This document shows positions 1 to 9,700 of a DNA stretch of 64,000 nt, piece by piece (positions within the stretch are counted from its first letter, which is position 1; each line of letters opens with the position of its first letter). The stretch covers positions 3,488,407-3,552,406 of the forward strand of contig WNKI01000004.1 of assembly GCA_015350385.1 (NCBI GenBank), written 5' to 3'. A program made the position numbers and the translations under genes. Below the pieces are notes generated by a model. The model was not told the DNA's origin. It saw nothing but the letters and a program-made list of their open reading frames with translations, and made no database searches. Source of the stretch: Aculops lycopersici. Taxonomy: Eukaryota; Arthropoda; Arachnida; Trombidiformes; Eriophyidae.

Positions 1-1250
1 CTGTCAATATCAGACATTTTGTCAAACTCATCAACACAAACAACACCTCTATCGGCCAATACCATAGCTCCAGCTTCTAATCTTCTATCTCCAGTCTCTG
101 GATCTGTGGTTACAGCCGCAGTTAGACCAACACCAGATGAGCCACGGCCAGTAGTTGGAATGGCACGGGGAGCACAGTTGAGAACAAAGCGTAGTAATTG
201 TGACTTGGCAACTGAGGGATCTCCAATAAGCAGGACGTTGATGTCACCCCTCAATCTGGTTCCATTTAGTAAAATCTTCTCAACACCACCAAGCAACAGG
301 CATAATAAAGCTTGCTTTACCTTCTCGTGACCATAAATTGAAGGGGCAAGCGACTTGGCTAGTGTCTTGAAAACATCGAATCTGGAGGTCTGCGAGACTC
401 TACGACAGGCTCTGAGATCGTCTGGTGTGAGTGTCATTGAAACCTCTTTGGACAGGAGCTCAACGTAGTTGCCTAGCACAATTGGTCTGTATACACAGTT
501 ACTGAAATTTCCTTGCTTGTTGGGCAGACATCTGTAGGTGCCAACAATCTGGACTCTGTCACCCGGTTTGCATGAGTCGACAAGATCATCCTCGAGTATG
601 ATGTCAACGCAACGAGGTAGCTGACCAGCTGGCGCAACCTCAGGCATCTCCTGCAAGGTCAGTGTTTGATGGTTTTTGTAAAGGGACTTGCCGGTCTCAA
701 GTTCTAGCGGGTTGCCATCTTCGTCTTTAGTTTCAAGCACATTGGATGTTGGATGGTAATCGAGCGATGAGAGGTCATAGTGGCGGCGTTCAATGAACTT
801 CTTCGTTGTTGGACAATAGTACACAGACTTGACAATCTTGGGCTTGATGAGTGAAATCTTGCTAACGATACCCTCAACACAAACTGTGTTGTTTAGAAAC
901 CTTGAGGTAAGTGTTCTTGGTGTGACGTGACGAGAGCCAAAACTTCCATAGAGTCCAATGTGGAACTCGAAAGTTTTTCTACCAAAGGAGGGGTCCAATG
1001 AGATCACAAATTCCTTTAGGGCACGCTGAAAGGCAACAATTTCCTCAACTGAATTTTCAATCAATCCTTTGGCCCTATCTGCAAAAGTTGGATTCTTTCT
1101 GGTATCGTTGATTTTAACCAATAGTCTAGTCTCTTGCTTCTTGATCATATCCTCGACCTTGCTCTTGTAAACACCATCTGTTGCTTCATCGTCGAGAAAG
1201 CTCCTATACTCAAGTTCGAGTTCTCTTGCTCTCAAATCGTTCTCTGCCAT
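1..1250 (-). CDS. Mcm3: MCM3 DNA replication licensing factor, 5' part
   Basis: MCM3 is one of six subunits of the MCM2-7 hexamer, the replicative helicase that unwinds DNA at origins and forks in the nucleus. The frame starts at the ATG ending at 1250 (MAENDLRARELE) and stays open to the left edge, giving 416 codons without an intron. Visible landmarks are the N-terminal MCM domain (GSFGSRHVTPRTLTS around residue 120), the hallmark APAGQLPR near residue 200, the AAA+ Walker A GDPSVAKSQ near residue 345 and Walker B DEFDKMSDIDR at the window edge. These match the MCM3 subfamily rather than MCM2 or MCM4-7. The arginine finger and C-terminal domain lie outside the window. The start context is gccATGG-like when read on the minus strand. 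The gene is divergent from the NHL gene that starts at 2450. Confidence 0.96.
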   Translation of the reverse strand, partial: MAENDLRARELELEYRSFLDDEATDGVYKSKVEDMIKKQETRLLVKINDTRKNPTFADRAKGLIENSVEEIVAFQRALKEFVISLDPSFGRKTFEFHIGLYGSFGSRHVTPRTLTSRFLNNTVCVEGIVSKISLIKPKIVKSVYYCPTTKKFIERRHYDLSSLDYHPTSNVLETKDEDGNPLELETGKSLYKNHQTLTLQEMPEVAPAGQLPRCVDIILEDDLVDSCKPGDRVQIVGTYRCLPNKQGNFSNCVYRPIVLGNYVELLSKEVSMTLTPDDLRACRRVSQTSRFDVFKTLAKSLAPSIYGHEKVKQALLCLLLGGVEKILLNGTRLRGDINVLLIGDPSVAKSQLLRFVLNCAPRAIPTTGRGSSGVGLTAAVTTDPETGDRRLEAGAMVLADRGVVCVDEFDKMSDID

Positions 1251-2348
1251 GATGTCTTTAGAATATCTTTTCTAGTTATTGAAATGTTGTCTAGATCTAA
1301 AAGATTTTTGGGTAATTCTTAAATATGTCACTTGAAACAATTAAAATCAATCAAGTCTCAAACAGGGTTGCAATTTAAAGAGATCCTACAAACAATTGTA
1401 TCGAACCCAATTGGAAATGTTCGGGTAGGCAGTTGTCATAAGTGTACAGCAGCGACACGCGCAACAAAATCCAACACACAAAACGAGCGAAAGAACGAAC
1501 ACACAATAAACCTTTTCGGCGGGCTAAAAGCGGCTTCTGGTGGGATTCTAGCAAACTAACGTTTGTAAATTCAAACTCGCTAACTCAACTGCAGGAATGA
1601 CGAAGTCTGGCGAATGCTAAATTGGTCAACGCGAGTTGCTTCTGTCTGCAGGAAGCGAGCGCAACAACAGCAACGACAACATTTTAATCTGCAGCAAGTT
1701 GGCAGATAACAAGCAGCGGCCGCACAGAAGCAACAGGCTGATTTGCTCGCCTGGTTGCGCCAGACAAGGAGGCAGCAGCGGGGCAGACGGACGCTCCGCT
1801 CGCACAACACAAACACAGTGAAGGCTTGAGGCTTCTCTCGCTCTGTGGGTATATTTTGTGTGCAAGTTTGTGGAGGCAACACAGGCAAAGACAGTGGTGT
1901 AAAGCCACACGCACAAGACTTTGTGGCTCGTTGGCTTTTGGATTGGCTTTCGTTCTGCCCTTAAGCCAACTGCTAGCGCAATCCTAGAGGCTCGCCCTCG
2001 GCAGTCGCGCTAATGCTACTGCTACCACTGTGCTTTCCCCCTTTTGAGAAAAACACGCTGCAAAACCTGCACTGACTCGCGCCCCCTAAGAAGTCACACA
2101 AGTTCCAGCAACAGTTCAATGTGACTGTTGCTTTCCCCTCTCTTCTATCTTTCTCTTTCGTTCCCCATTGAGCTCTCAAGCTGATGGCGACAACGACGAC
2201 GACCATGGCTAACAGAGAGAACAATTTCGCAATATTGGCCATTAGTTGGTGGTGGCGAGGAGAAGACGATTAGCTTCTTATTATCTCTATTTTATATATA
2301 TATATATAATCCCATTAAAATTATTATTATTTTGTATTATTATCATCT
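1251..2348. other. intergenic region between divergent genes
   Basis: About 1.1 kb separates the MCM3 start from the promoter of the NHL gene. It contains CA/AAC-rich low-complexity sequence, a purine/pyrimidine-skewed stretch near 1600-1900 that is open in several overlapping frames by composition only, and a (TA)n tract near 2293-2309. I see no convincing coding signal. Confidence 0.6.
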
Positions 2349-2356
2349 TATAAAAG
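2349..2356 (+). promoter_or_regulatory. TATA box of the NHL gene
   Basis: TATAAAAG followed by GGAG is a canonical TATA box. It sits about 100 bp before the first in-frame ATG at 2450, implying transcription start near 2380 and a short leader. With the poly(A) signal at 4136 it frames the NHL gene as a complete single-exon transcription unit. Confidence 0.65.
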
Positions 2357-2449
2357 GGAGATATATATTGTGAGAAAACTGTTTTGTTATTAGTTTTCTC
2401 ACAATATTATAGCGTGTATCTTAATCATAATAATACCCAACCGACTGGC

Positions 2450-3958
2450 ATGATGGACCACATCCACTGCGATTTTTTACTAAATAATAATCAATCTGAC
2501 AATCATCTACCTCCACAACTCAACAAATTAATTTCACAACAACAACAAACAAGTTTTAATCACAATCATCTACCTCAAGGTCTACCTCAACTACAACAAC
2601 ATCAACAACAACAACTACAACATCATCTCCAGATTCGCCCCACTTCAATCATGATGTGTTCCCAGCCTTTGCACGAGTCCAAGTTCGTTGGCTTCGGCGA
2701 GGGCTCCTCATGGGGCGAGTTTCTTAGACCACAAGGCGCAACTTATTACGGGTCAAGTGTATACTGCGCAGATTCGCGGAATAATCGTATAGCCTGTTGG
2801 GACAAGAACTCACAGACTTTTAGCTACATCGGAAAAGACATTGTCGAGCTGGACAGACCAGCTGGCATTGCAGCATTAGGTAATTACCTAGTCGTCGTTG
2901 ACTTTGGAAATAACCGGGTACACATCTGTCAACGCTTTACAGCTAACGACAGTCATTCAGAAAAACAAGTGCAATCCAACGCAAGCAATGAATCTTACCT
3001 CTGGCGTCGTATTTTGACTTTCGGCTCAGAGGGAACAGAAGCGGGTAAATTTTGTCGCCCATGGGGTGTAGCCATAGCTCGTTTTTCCGATCTGGCTACG
3101 CATTGTGATCCTTGGGCAGCGCATTACGACAAAGATTTGAGTGTCAACTCTTCAGATATATTTGAGTGGCCTCAATCAACAAGTGGTTCCTTGGGAACCA
3201 GCAGTTTAGATAGCAACGCAACATATACGGGTACAACTTCGCAAGTAAATATAGCAACAAATCATCTTATTAATCCAGTCGTTGGAAGCAATATTAGTAA
3301 TCATCAAGAACTCTTATCGGCCGCGTGGTCAACATTCTTGATCGCGGTAGCCGATCGTAGCAATAATAGGATACAAGTGTTTAAATTTAACGCAAACAGA
3401 AAAACAGTGACATTCTTGCATATGTTTGGAGATGGTCCAGGAACCAGGCACGGACAATTTGATCGTCCGGCGGGTATTGTAATAAATCCGAAACTAGAGC
3501 ATATTATAGTGGCCGACAAGGATAACCACAGAGTGCAGGTGTTCAATACATCGGGTACCTATCTGTTCAAGTTTGGTGAGCGTGGCAGTAAGTGTGGTCA
3601 GTTTTGCTATCCCTGGGATGTAGATTATTGCAAGACCACCCACAACATTGTGGTAAGCGACACTAGAAACAGGCGAGTGCAAGTATTCAACAACCTTGGC
3701 AGGTATCTCATGCATTTCGGACAACCCCTAGACTCGCCTCGGGGAGTGGTTTATCTCTCACAATACCAAATTCTGGTTTCCGATTTTAATAAGCATCGTC
3801 TCATATTAATCAATCAGCATGATGAATTATCTGGTTCGACACAGATCTCTCAAATGAGTCGTACAAAATCATCAGAGACCTCAAAAGAGCTGTTAGAGAT
3901 GCATGTTTCCACAAGAACTACCCCTTATCTGCATTCGCCTATGATGACGCTCATGTAA
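2450..3958 (+). CDS. LIN-41/TRIM71-type NHL-repeat protein with permuted propeller
   Basis: NHL proteins of the TRIM71/LIN-41/Wech group bind RNA hairpins through a six-bladed beta-propeller and repress target mRNAs in the cytoplasm. The 502-residue product from the first ATG has a Gln/His/Asn-rich N-terminus (residues 1-70) and six NHL blades at about residues 77-456. Blade signatures in order are FLRPQG, LDRPAGI/VVVDFGNNR, FCRPWGV/ADRSNNRIQVF, FDRPAGI/ADKDNHRVQVF, YPWDV/SDTRNRRVQVF and DSPRGV/VSDFNKHR. In TRIM71, as I know the family, the RPWGV blade comes first and the RPQG and VVVDFGNNR blades come last, so this propeller appears circularly permuted. RING, B-box, coiled coil and filamin domains are absent. 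A Ser/Asn-rich insert of about 80 residues (214-293) splits the RPWGV blade. An upstream coding exon cannot be fully excluded, but the TATA box and poly(A) signal argue for an intronless gene. Confidence 0.85.
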   Translation: MMDHIHCDFLLNNNQSDNHLPPQLNKLISQQQQTSFNHNHLPQGLPQLQQHQQQQLQHHLQIRPTSIMMCSQPLHESKFVGFGEGSSWGEFLRPQGATYYGSSVYCADSRNNRIACWDKNSQTFSYIGKDIVELDRPAGIAALGNYLVVVDFGNNRVHICQRFTANDSHSEKQVQSNASNESYLWRRILTFGSEGTEAGKFCRPWGVAIARFSDLATHCDPWAAHYDKDLSVNSSDIFEWPQSTSGSLGTSSLDSNATYTGTTSQVNIATNHLINPVVGSNISNHQELLSAAWSTFLIAVADRSNNRIQVFKFNANRKTVTFLHMFGDGPGTRHGQFDRPAGIVINPKLEHIIVADKDNHRVQVFNTSGTYLFKFGERGSKCGQFCYPWDVDYCKTTHNIVVSDTRNRRVQVFNNLGRYLMHFGQPLDSPRGVVYLSQYQILVSDFNKHRLILINQHDELSGSTQISQMSRTKSSETSKELLEMHVSTRTTPYLHSPMMTLM

Positions 3959-4135
3959 TCACGAGCTAAGGAACGGCTTGTAAAGATTTGACTGAAACAG
4001 CTCTCTTATATCCATCGGAGGAACTCCATGGAAACGATCACAATGAGACGTAGGCCTTCGTAGATTCCCAATATCACCACACTTTGAATTGGATTTTCTC
4101 ATCGGGTGCAGATAAGACAATTAGGTTGTGTTATG

Positions 4136-4141
4136 AATAAA
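4136..4141 (+). terminator. poly(A) signal of the NHL gene
   Basis: AATAAA lies 178 nt after the stop codon of the NHL gene, in the same orientation. Confidence 0.6.
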
Positions 4142-5274
4142 GAATACCAATGACTGCACTTTCAGTGAAAATAAGGAAGCAGAACATCTGCTCCAATATA
4201 TATTGCATCTGTCTTTGCCGCTAGAGATATTCGGATAGCGTCCCTTTAAATGGCGCCAAAAAGCTACTTTGTTGTGTTTGCAAACGCAACAGTGTCGGCG
4301 ACCCTTTAATTCCGTTGCCAAAGCTGCGCTTTGGAGGTGACCAACTCTTAGCTGTTGACTTCTTATCGGACCCTCTTGGGCTACCTGTTGAACATATAGC
4401 AGGCACGCAAACAAACTCTAATGATTACTCTGCTTATATTTCGCTCAACGCCGCAATTAGTGTTTGTTATAAATGTCAAGCTATCCAAATCATGATACAA
4501 GAGGCACGAGGAAGTCTTGGTTGTGGATAACTGCAGGAGAACAACTTTAGTGAGACCCCCTCTCGGATTGCAGTATTTTTCCCCTATCAAGTTCGCCGAT
4601 TCCATCCCCGACTGTAGGTGTTGCTGATACTGCTATCGTCGGCAACGACGACGTCGTCGCCGATCAAATCAAATCGCGGCAGCCACCGCTTCTGACTCTC
4701 TGGCTTTTCCTATCGCAGGCGTCGTCGGGGAGAGTGAAAGAGCGAGAGCCGCGCGACTCCCAACGAGACAGTCGGACGGACAGACAGACGGTCGGACGGG
4801 GGAGCAGTGGCGGCGGCTGCTGCTGCGGCGAGAGTGCGCGAGCGGAGCGCCGGCGCGAGTTGCCGCAGCTTTGAACGCGCTTGCTGCTCGGCCAGGTCGT
4901 CGGAGGCAGAGAGCAGCGGTATAGCAACAGCCGGTCGCCGTCGTCGCTTGCTTGCTCGCTTGTGTTTGGGCTCCGGCGCTCCAGTCGCTCCGGTCGTCGT
5001 CGTAGTAGTAGTGGTCGCAGTAGTTTTCGTTGGTGCAACAGAGAGAGAGAGAGAGAGGGCAATAGATGGAAAAGTAGCAGCAGCAGAGAGCCGGCGACAA
5101 ACAACAAACGGTGACTCAGGCATTTAATCTCAATTTTGCACTCCGAGCGCAAGCACCTCAGAGAGTTTTGAGCAGGAGTCTGGTGGGAAATAGAAAAGAA
5201 GCAAACCAGCAAGTAGGCTAAGCGAATCGGTCTTGGCTCCGACTAACAGGACTACGAAACGACCAGCAGCATCA

Positions 5275-5305
<31 letters not shown>

Positions 5306-5492
5306 CAACAACCACCACCTCTACCATCAGCAACCGCAACCAGTGCACCAAAACCAAAACAATAGGAAAATTAGAGCCTAGAGCAAGAGCAAGACAAACA
5401 GGAGCACTAGCCAAAGATTCAATCATATTAAAATAATAATTTAAAATAAAGATATAGCACCAGCGACAACTAACACCAAACAAAAAATAAAA
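4142..5492. other. intergenic region and leader of the SoxC gene
   Basis: This stretch holds no supported gene. The part from about 4620 to 5490 is GC-rich at first and then CAG/CAA-rich, as expected for a long 5' leader of the SoxC gene. A (GA)n tract lies at 5040-5058. Long open frames on both strands near 4660-5210 come from skewed CGTCGT and GAGCGAG composition and show no domain. Confidence 0.5.
5040..5058. repeat. (GA)n microsatellite
   Basis: A pure alternating GA run in the presumed 5' leader or promoter of the SoxC gene. It is one of several such tracts in the left third of the window. Confidence 0.8.
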
Positions 5493-6638
5493 ATGTTTGC
5501 CGTCCGCTTGGGGACACTAGGCAACTCCATTGGCTCGCACCGATTTGAGCCTCAATGTCGCAACACGTCGTCGTCGGCGTTGTCCTTTTCGTCGGACTCG
5601 CAACAGAGTCGACTTACCTCGGAGTTGTCACTAATTAACACAACTAGCTCAAACTCTTGTGACACCCAACTCACCAGTGGAAGCCAGACGACATCAACAA
5701 CAAACATAAGTATAACTAGCACAAGCACCAACACAAGCAACCTGAACACAACTGTAATTAATACCAATAATAATAATAATAATAACAACAACACCAACAC
5801 CAACAACAAGAAACAACCGGTCAATCATCATGTAAAGCGACCAATGAACTCGTTTATGGTTTGGTCTCAGATACAGAGGAAGAGAATTTGTGTCGAGTCG
5901 CCGGAGATGCATAATGCAGAGATCAGCAAGCGATTGGGTCGCGAGTGGAAGTTGCTCAGTTGCGAAGAAAGGGAGCCCTTTGTTCAGGAAGCGGAGCGAC
6001 TTAGATTGTTGCACCTGAGGCAGCATCCAGATTACAAGTATCGGCCAAGAAAGAAGCTCAAGTCGGTTTCTGGATCATCCTCAGTCTCCTCAGCTCCATC
6101 GTCCTCATCCTCCTCCTCCTCATCGTCCTCGACCTTATCCTCCTCCACTTCCACCTCATCCTCTTTTAGTTCAACTATTAGCAGCGCTACATCATCACAA
6201 CCAGCTCTAGCGACTTCAACGGCGCCGGCCGCAAGCGCCAGCCTCGCCGCAACCACCTCAAGCTGCTCGCTTTCCGCGAGCCCCACGAGCCCAATTAGCT
6301 TCAGCTCGACCTCGTCCAATTGCATCAGCGCCAGCACCTTCGCCTCAAGTGCCAGTTGCGGCCCGGCCAGTCCCCTAAGTCCCCACCACGACCACGACCA
6401 CGACCACCACAACCACCACAACTTCAATTTCAACCACCACCATCACCACCACCACCTCGCCGCCTCCAGTGTAACAAGTGGCAGCGGCATCAGCTTGGCC
6501 CAGTTGGCCAGCGACAATGCAAACCCGCATCACGCCTTCGCCGACGAGTGGGAGTTTGACCTAATTGACACTGACGCACTTGCCGAGTTGAATCTCATTT
6601 CGGCCAGCCAATTGATTGACTTTGAGAATTACCTGTAA
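5493..6638 (+). CDS. SoxC-group HMG-box transcription factor
   Basis: Sox proteins bind the minor groove of DNA at AACAAT-like sites and control cell fate; the SoxC group (vertebrate Sox4/11/12) acts in neural and progenitor differentiation. The 381-residue product has a Ser/Thr/Asn-rich N-terminus, then an HMG box at about residues 112-192 (HVKRPMNSFMVWSQIQRKR, MHNAEISKRLG, PDYKYRPRKK). MVWSQI, the EAERLRL segment and PDYKYRPRKK point to SoxC rather than SoxB, D, E or F. A poly-Ser block (about 195-230) and a His-rich segment (about 295-320) follow. The last 30 residues are acidic and hydrophobic (EWEFDLIDTDALAE), fitting a C-terminal activation region, though the usual SoxC terminal motif is not recognisable. 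The gene is intronless; an ATTAAA poly(A) signal lies 40 nt past the stop. Confidence 0.9.
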   Translation: MFAVRLGTLGNSIGSHRFEPQCRNTSSSALSFSSDSQQSRLTSELSLINTTSSNSCDTQLTSGSQTTSTTNISITSTSTNTSNLNTTVINTNNNNNNNNNTNTNNKKQPVNHHVKRPMNSFMVWSQIQRKRICVESPEMHNAEISKRLGREWKLLSCEEREPFVQEAERLRLLHLRQHPDYKYRPRKKLKSVSGSSSVSSAPSSSSSSSSSSSTLSSSTSTSSSFSSTISSATSSQPALATSTAPAASASLAATTSSCSLSASPTSPISFSSTSSNCISASTFASSASCGPASPLSPHHDHDHDHHNHHNFNFNHHHHHHHLAASSVTSGSGISLAQLASDNANPHHAFADEWEFDLIDTDALAELNLISASQLIDFENYL

Positions 6639-6649
6639 TATTTCGCATA

Positions 6650-6670
6650 TATCATCATCATCATCATCAT
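6650..6670. repeat. (ATC)n microsatellite
   Basis: A short trinucleotide run of about seven units directly after the SoxC stop codon, within its 3' UTR. Confidence 0.75.
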
Positions 6671-6677
6671 CTTCTTC

Positions 6678-6683
6678 ATTAAA
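6678..6683 (+). terminator. poly(A) signal (ATTAAA) of the SoxC gene
   Basis: The common variant ATTAAA lies 40 nt downstream of the SoxC stop codon on the same strand. Confidence 0.45.
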
Positions 6684-8458
6684 ACTTCACTTCACCTCAC
6701 CTACCAAAGTCTGCGCTCCTCTCGTTCCTTGTTCGTCTTCCTCTTAAGCCAACGACAACTAAAACCACCACTACATCATGAGCAGTGCATATTTTGCATG
6801 CTGCCCATAGAGTAGAAGTGCTCCCATGTCAATTGGGCCAATAGTAACACCAGCGAGGGACAACAATTCGACTGTAACGTTTGCTGCCAGCAGTGGTTGT
6901 GGTGGTGGTGGTGGCAGCAGCGGCGGCGGTTACGGTGGCGACGAATGGGCGACTGGCTGGCTGGCCGAGAATTGGGGCCAGAACGGCGGCCCAATAGGTT
7001 CAATGTCTGTTCGCCTGTGCTGCTCACCAAACCCCGACAAACCCACCAACAGTTCAGCATTCGAACGCCCGAAGAGATGGGAGCGAGAGTTGCAAAAATG
7101 GCTGCCTATTGAGTCGTGTGTCTTGTTAAACAAACGCTGGCAAATTTTGGTTGTATTTTTGTGCCCCATGTGTGAGTTGTGTTGTGTGTATTTGTGTGAT
7201 GAAGGTCCACAGGTAAATAGGTAAACTTGGCCAGAGTAAAGGTAGAGCAGCCGAGGTACCAGTTCAGAGATCGAGGTTCAGGTTCAGCCTCCTGCTCCGT
7301 TGCAAATGGTTCACTTCTCAAACTTGCTCATGACCATCATCATGCTACATGTACATCTAGTTCCTCCTTCTCCTTCTCGTCCTCCCGAACTTCAAACTTT
7401 AAATCGCCGACCACGAACCTCAGAGCCTCGAACTCGTCGCCAATTTTTCCCTCCACCTTGGGTCTGTTAAAGCGCCAGTTGAGCAAACCAAGAGCAAACC
7501 ACGAATTGTTGTTGGGTCGGTCAACTCGGCGACTCGTCGTCTTGGCTTCTCGTTGCTTTGGGTTGAGAGAGCGACGGTAAAAAACACACAGACATACAGC
7601 AGCACGCCAACGGGATGTGCCCTCACCTTTTTCCTTCTACCTGTAGCGCTACCTTTTATTTTGCCTTTAGAAGTAGTAGTCGTAGTACCTTTACCTGTTT
7701 TCTTGGGGCAGGTAAAGCCGCTGCATTGACTGAGGCCTAGCAGCAGCAGCATCAGCAGCTAGAGCTGGTCCCTTTAATTTGCTCGCGACCAACTGAACAC
7801 TAGCCACTGGTCAGCGTTGTCCGTTTGTTGTTCGTTGAGAGTTGCACCAGCAACCACTTGCTCGCCTCTCGCTCTGCCTCTTACCTGGCCGACGTGCGAT
7901 CATCATCATCACTCAGCTAGAGAGCCCTACAGATACCTCAGCAACCACCTCAACTCATCTCGTTTCATCCCAACTGACCAGTCGACACTCGACTGATGAT
8001 CAGTGGGACTCTCGCTTTCGCTGGCCCCATCGCTTTTCCTGAGCTCTAACCTCCCCCAGTTTGGCTCGTTTCCAGAAGTCCCACTGCGATTTGCTCCTCC
8101 TTCTTTTTAAAGCCTCCTTTGCCGTCTCCGTCTCCGTCTCTCTGGCTCTCTCCTCTTTTGATTGGTTGGCATCCGTGCGATTTTAAATTACCACTCGTAC
8201 GTCGTCGAGTCTCTCGCTTTCCCTCGATTCCTTCCCTAGTTGCAGCCACCTATTTTTGTTTTCCTCCGCAACCAAGACTCAACTGCTGAACTTGCTCCAG
8301 CTCGTTCTAGGTTTACCTTTAAAAAAGTCACCGTTTTCGTCGTCGTATCTGGCAAACAGGTGGCACGTACCGCGGACTCAGGTGAATATAAATATATTTT
8401 CAGATAGATCTGGAAGCCGCAGAAAGATTTTGAATCTCTCTCTCTCTCTCTCTCTGTT
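6684..8458. other. non-coding region
   Basis: I see no supported gene. The sequence has TGG-rich patches near 6900-6960, a CT-rich stretch near 7360-8160 and a (CT)n run at 8435-8455. Long frames on both strands are compositional: they lack domains, sensible starts and consistent splice sites. Confidence 0.5.
8435..8455. repeat. (CT)n microsatellite
   Basis: A pure CT run of about ten units, just past the stop codon of the minus-strand gene at 8459. Confidence 0.8.
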
Positions 8459-9700
8459 TTAGTTGTAATCCCTACTCCTCGCGACGCCGCCGGCGTAGCC
8501 ACCACTACCACTCGCGCCGGCCGCGGCCGAGAAAGTTTGCCACCTCGACGGTTGACTCGCCAGTGTCACCTGCGATCGAGCGCCGCCCGGCTCCAGCTGA
8601 CTCCTGAGCATTCGATTCGGGTGAGAGACATTGAAGGTATTGGTGGAGGCGTTGCTATTGAGCGATAAACTTGTTGAGGTCTTGCGACTTGGCGGCGATT
8701 GATCAGCGCGACAGCCAGTTTTGTAGATAACGAAGAGGATGAATACAATGAATAGAATGGTGAATGTACTAGCTATTCTCAATCCAATGAAAATGTCGTA
8801 TTGTGCATAGTAATCGTGCAATTGAATTTGATTAAAGCATTCAAGGAGCTCGAGTTGCCTATCGGCCTCCTCTTGGCTGCCGTCCAATTTTCTAACTAGC
8901 AAGGGATGCGACCAAGTGTCGTCTCGGCTTGCGTTGTTCAGGTTGTCGCTAATCAAATTGTTTAGTAGGTGGGACGACGAGTTTGAGTTCGTTGAATCGG
9001 TTGCAGTGGATGTCACACTGATCATTGAGCTTGAAGGTGGTAGCGTTGTTGTTGAATTGGCCGGTAGATAATTGGGACCATAAAGTTGCTGCTGGCTCCT
9101 TAGCCAGGAATCCAATTCGGCAAAACTCTTCACCGGCAGGAACGAGGTTGGATTAGTATTGTGATTATTATTATTGCTGTTTGTTATAAGTACCTCGCCA
9201 GATTTATCTCTGCCAGTATTGCCAGGAGCAGAGGAAGCACCTGTCGCCTGGAGTTGGCTCGCAAACACTCGCACCAAGACCGAGCAATTGCCGCGCACAT
9301 GGTACAGCACCGACTGCACCAGACTCGCCACCGAGCTTTCCGAATCATTATTATTATTATTATCAGAAATATTATTGTTGTTGCCATCATAACTGGACTC
9401 TGGCGCATCGAAGGAGCTGGTGGCTAGTGATGGTGGCGATGGCTGATGCAAATTGTTTGTCATCGTCTCGGCGACCGATTGCATTAGAGTGGTGGCCGCG
9501 GTGCTGGTGGCAGTGGACAACAAGTGGCCAATATTGTTATTATTAATATTAATATTAATATCACCCTCGGCGTCCACTAAGGAGGCCGACTTTTCCAATT
9601 GCGAGTCCATCATCTTGGCGCTCTTGGCCAATTGCTCCAATCCGCGCTCGTCGTTCGCCTGGAAGAGATAATTAAACATGAACTTGATATATGAGGACAT
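8459..9700 (-). CDS. single-pass membrane protein, Asn/Ser-rich, family not recognised
   Basis: The frame from the first ATG (MSSYIKFMFNYLF) gives 413 residues. Residues about 40-300 are Asn/Ser/Thr-rich with poly-Asn runs. A strong transmembrane segment follows at about residues 318-340 (RIASTFTILFIVFILFVIY), then a basic, Ser-rich tail of about 70 residues. The stretch just before the membrane segment (LLECFNQIQLHDYYAQYDIF) looks ordered and is the best probe for homologues. There is no clear N-terminal signal peptide, so topology is open. The frame is open 21 codons upstream of this ATG, so an upstream exon could exist. I do not recognise the family. The frame runs 414 codons through DNA where neighbouring sequence has many stops, which supports a real gene. 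Confidence 0.6.
   Translation of the reverse strand: MSSYIKFMFNYLFQANDERGLEQLAKSAKMMDSQLEKSASLVDAEGDINININNNNIGHLLSTATSTAATTLMQSVAETMTNNLHQPSPPSLATSSFDAPESSYDGNNNNISDNNNNNDSESSVASLVQSVLYHVRGNCSVLVRVFASQLQATGASSAPGNTGRDKSGEVLITNSNNNNHNTNPTSFLPVKSFAELDSWLRSQQQLYGPNYLPANSTTTLPPSSSMISVTSTATDSTNSNSSSHLLNNLISDNLNNASRDDTWSHPLLVRKLDGSQEEADRQLELLECFNQIQLHDYYAQYDIFIGLRIASTFTILFIVFILFVIYKTGCRADQSPPSRKTSTSLSLNSNASTNTFNVSHPNRMLRSQLEPGGARSQVTLASQPSRWQTFSAAAGASGSGGYAGGVARSRDYN

Noticed and set aside
4664..5212. Overlapping 100-180 codon frames on both strands upstream of the SoxC gene
   Set aside because: All six frames are open because of CGTCGT/GAGCGAG-skewed composition; the peptides are Arg/Ser/Leu repeats without domains.
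5552..5824. Leu/Val-rich minus-strand frame opposite the SoxC N-terminus
   Set aside because: Antisense shadow of the Asn/Thr-rich coding repeat.
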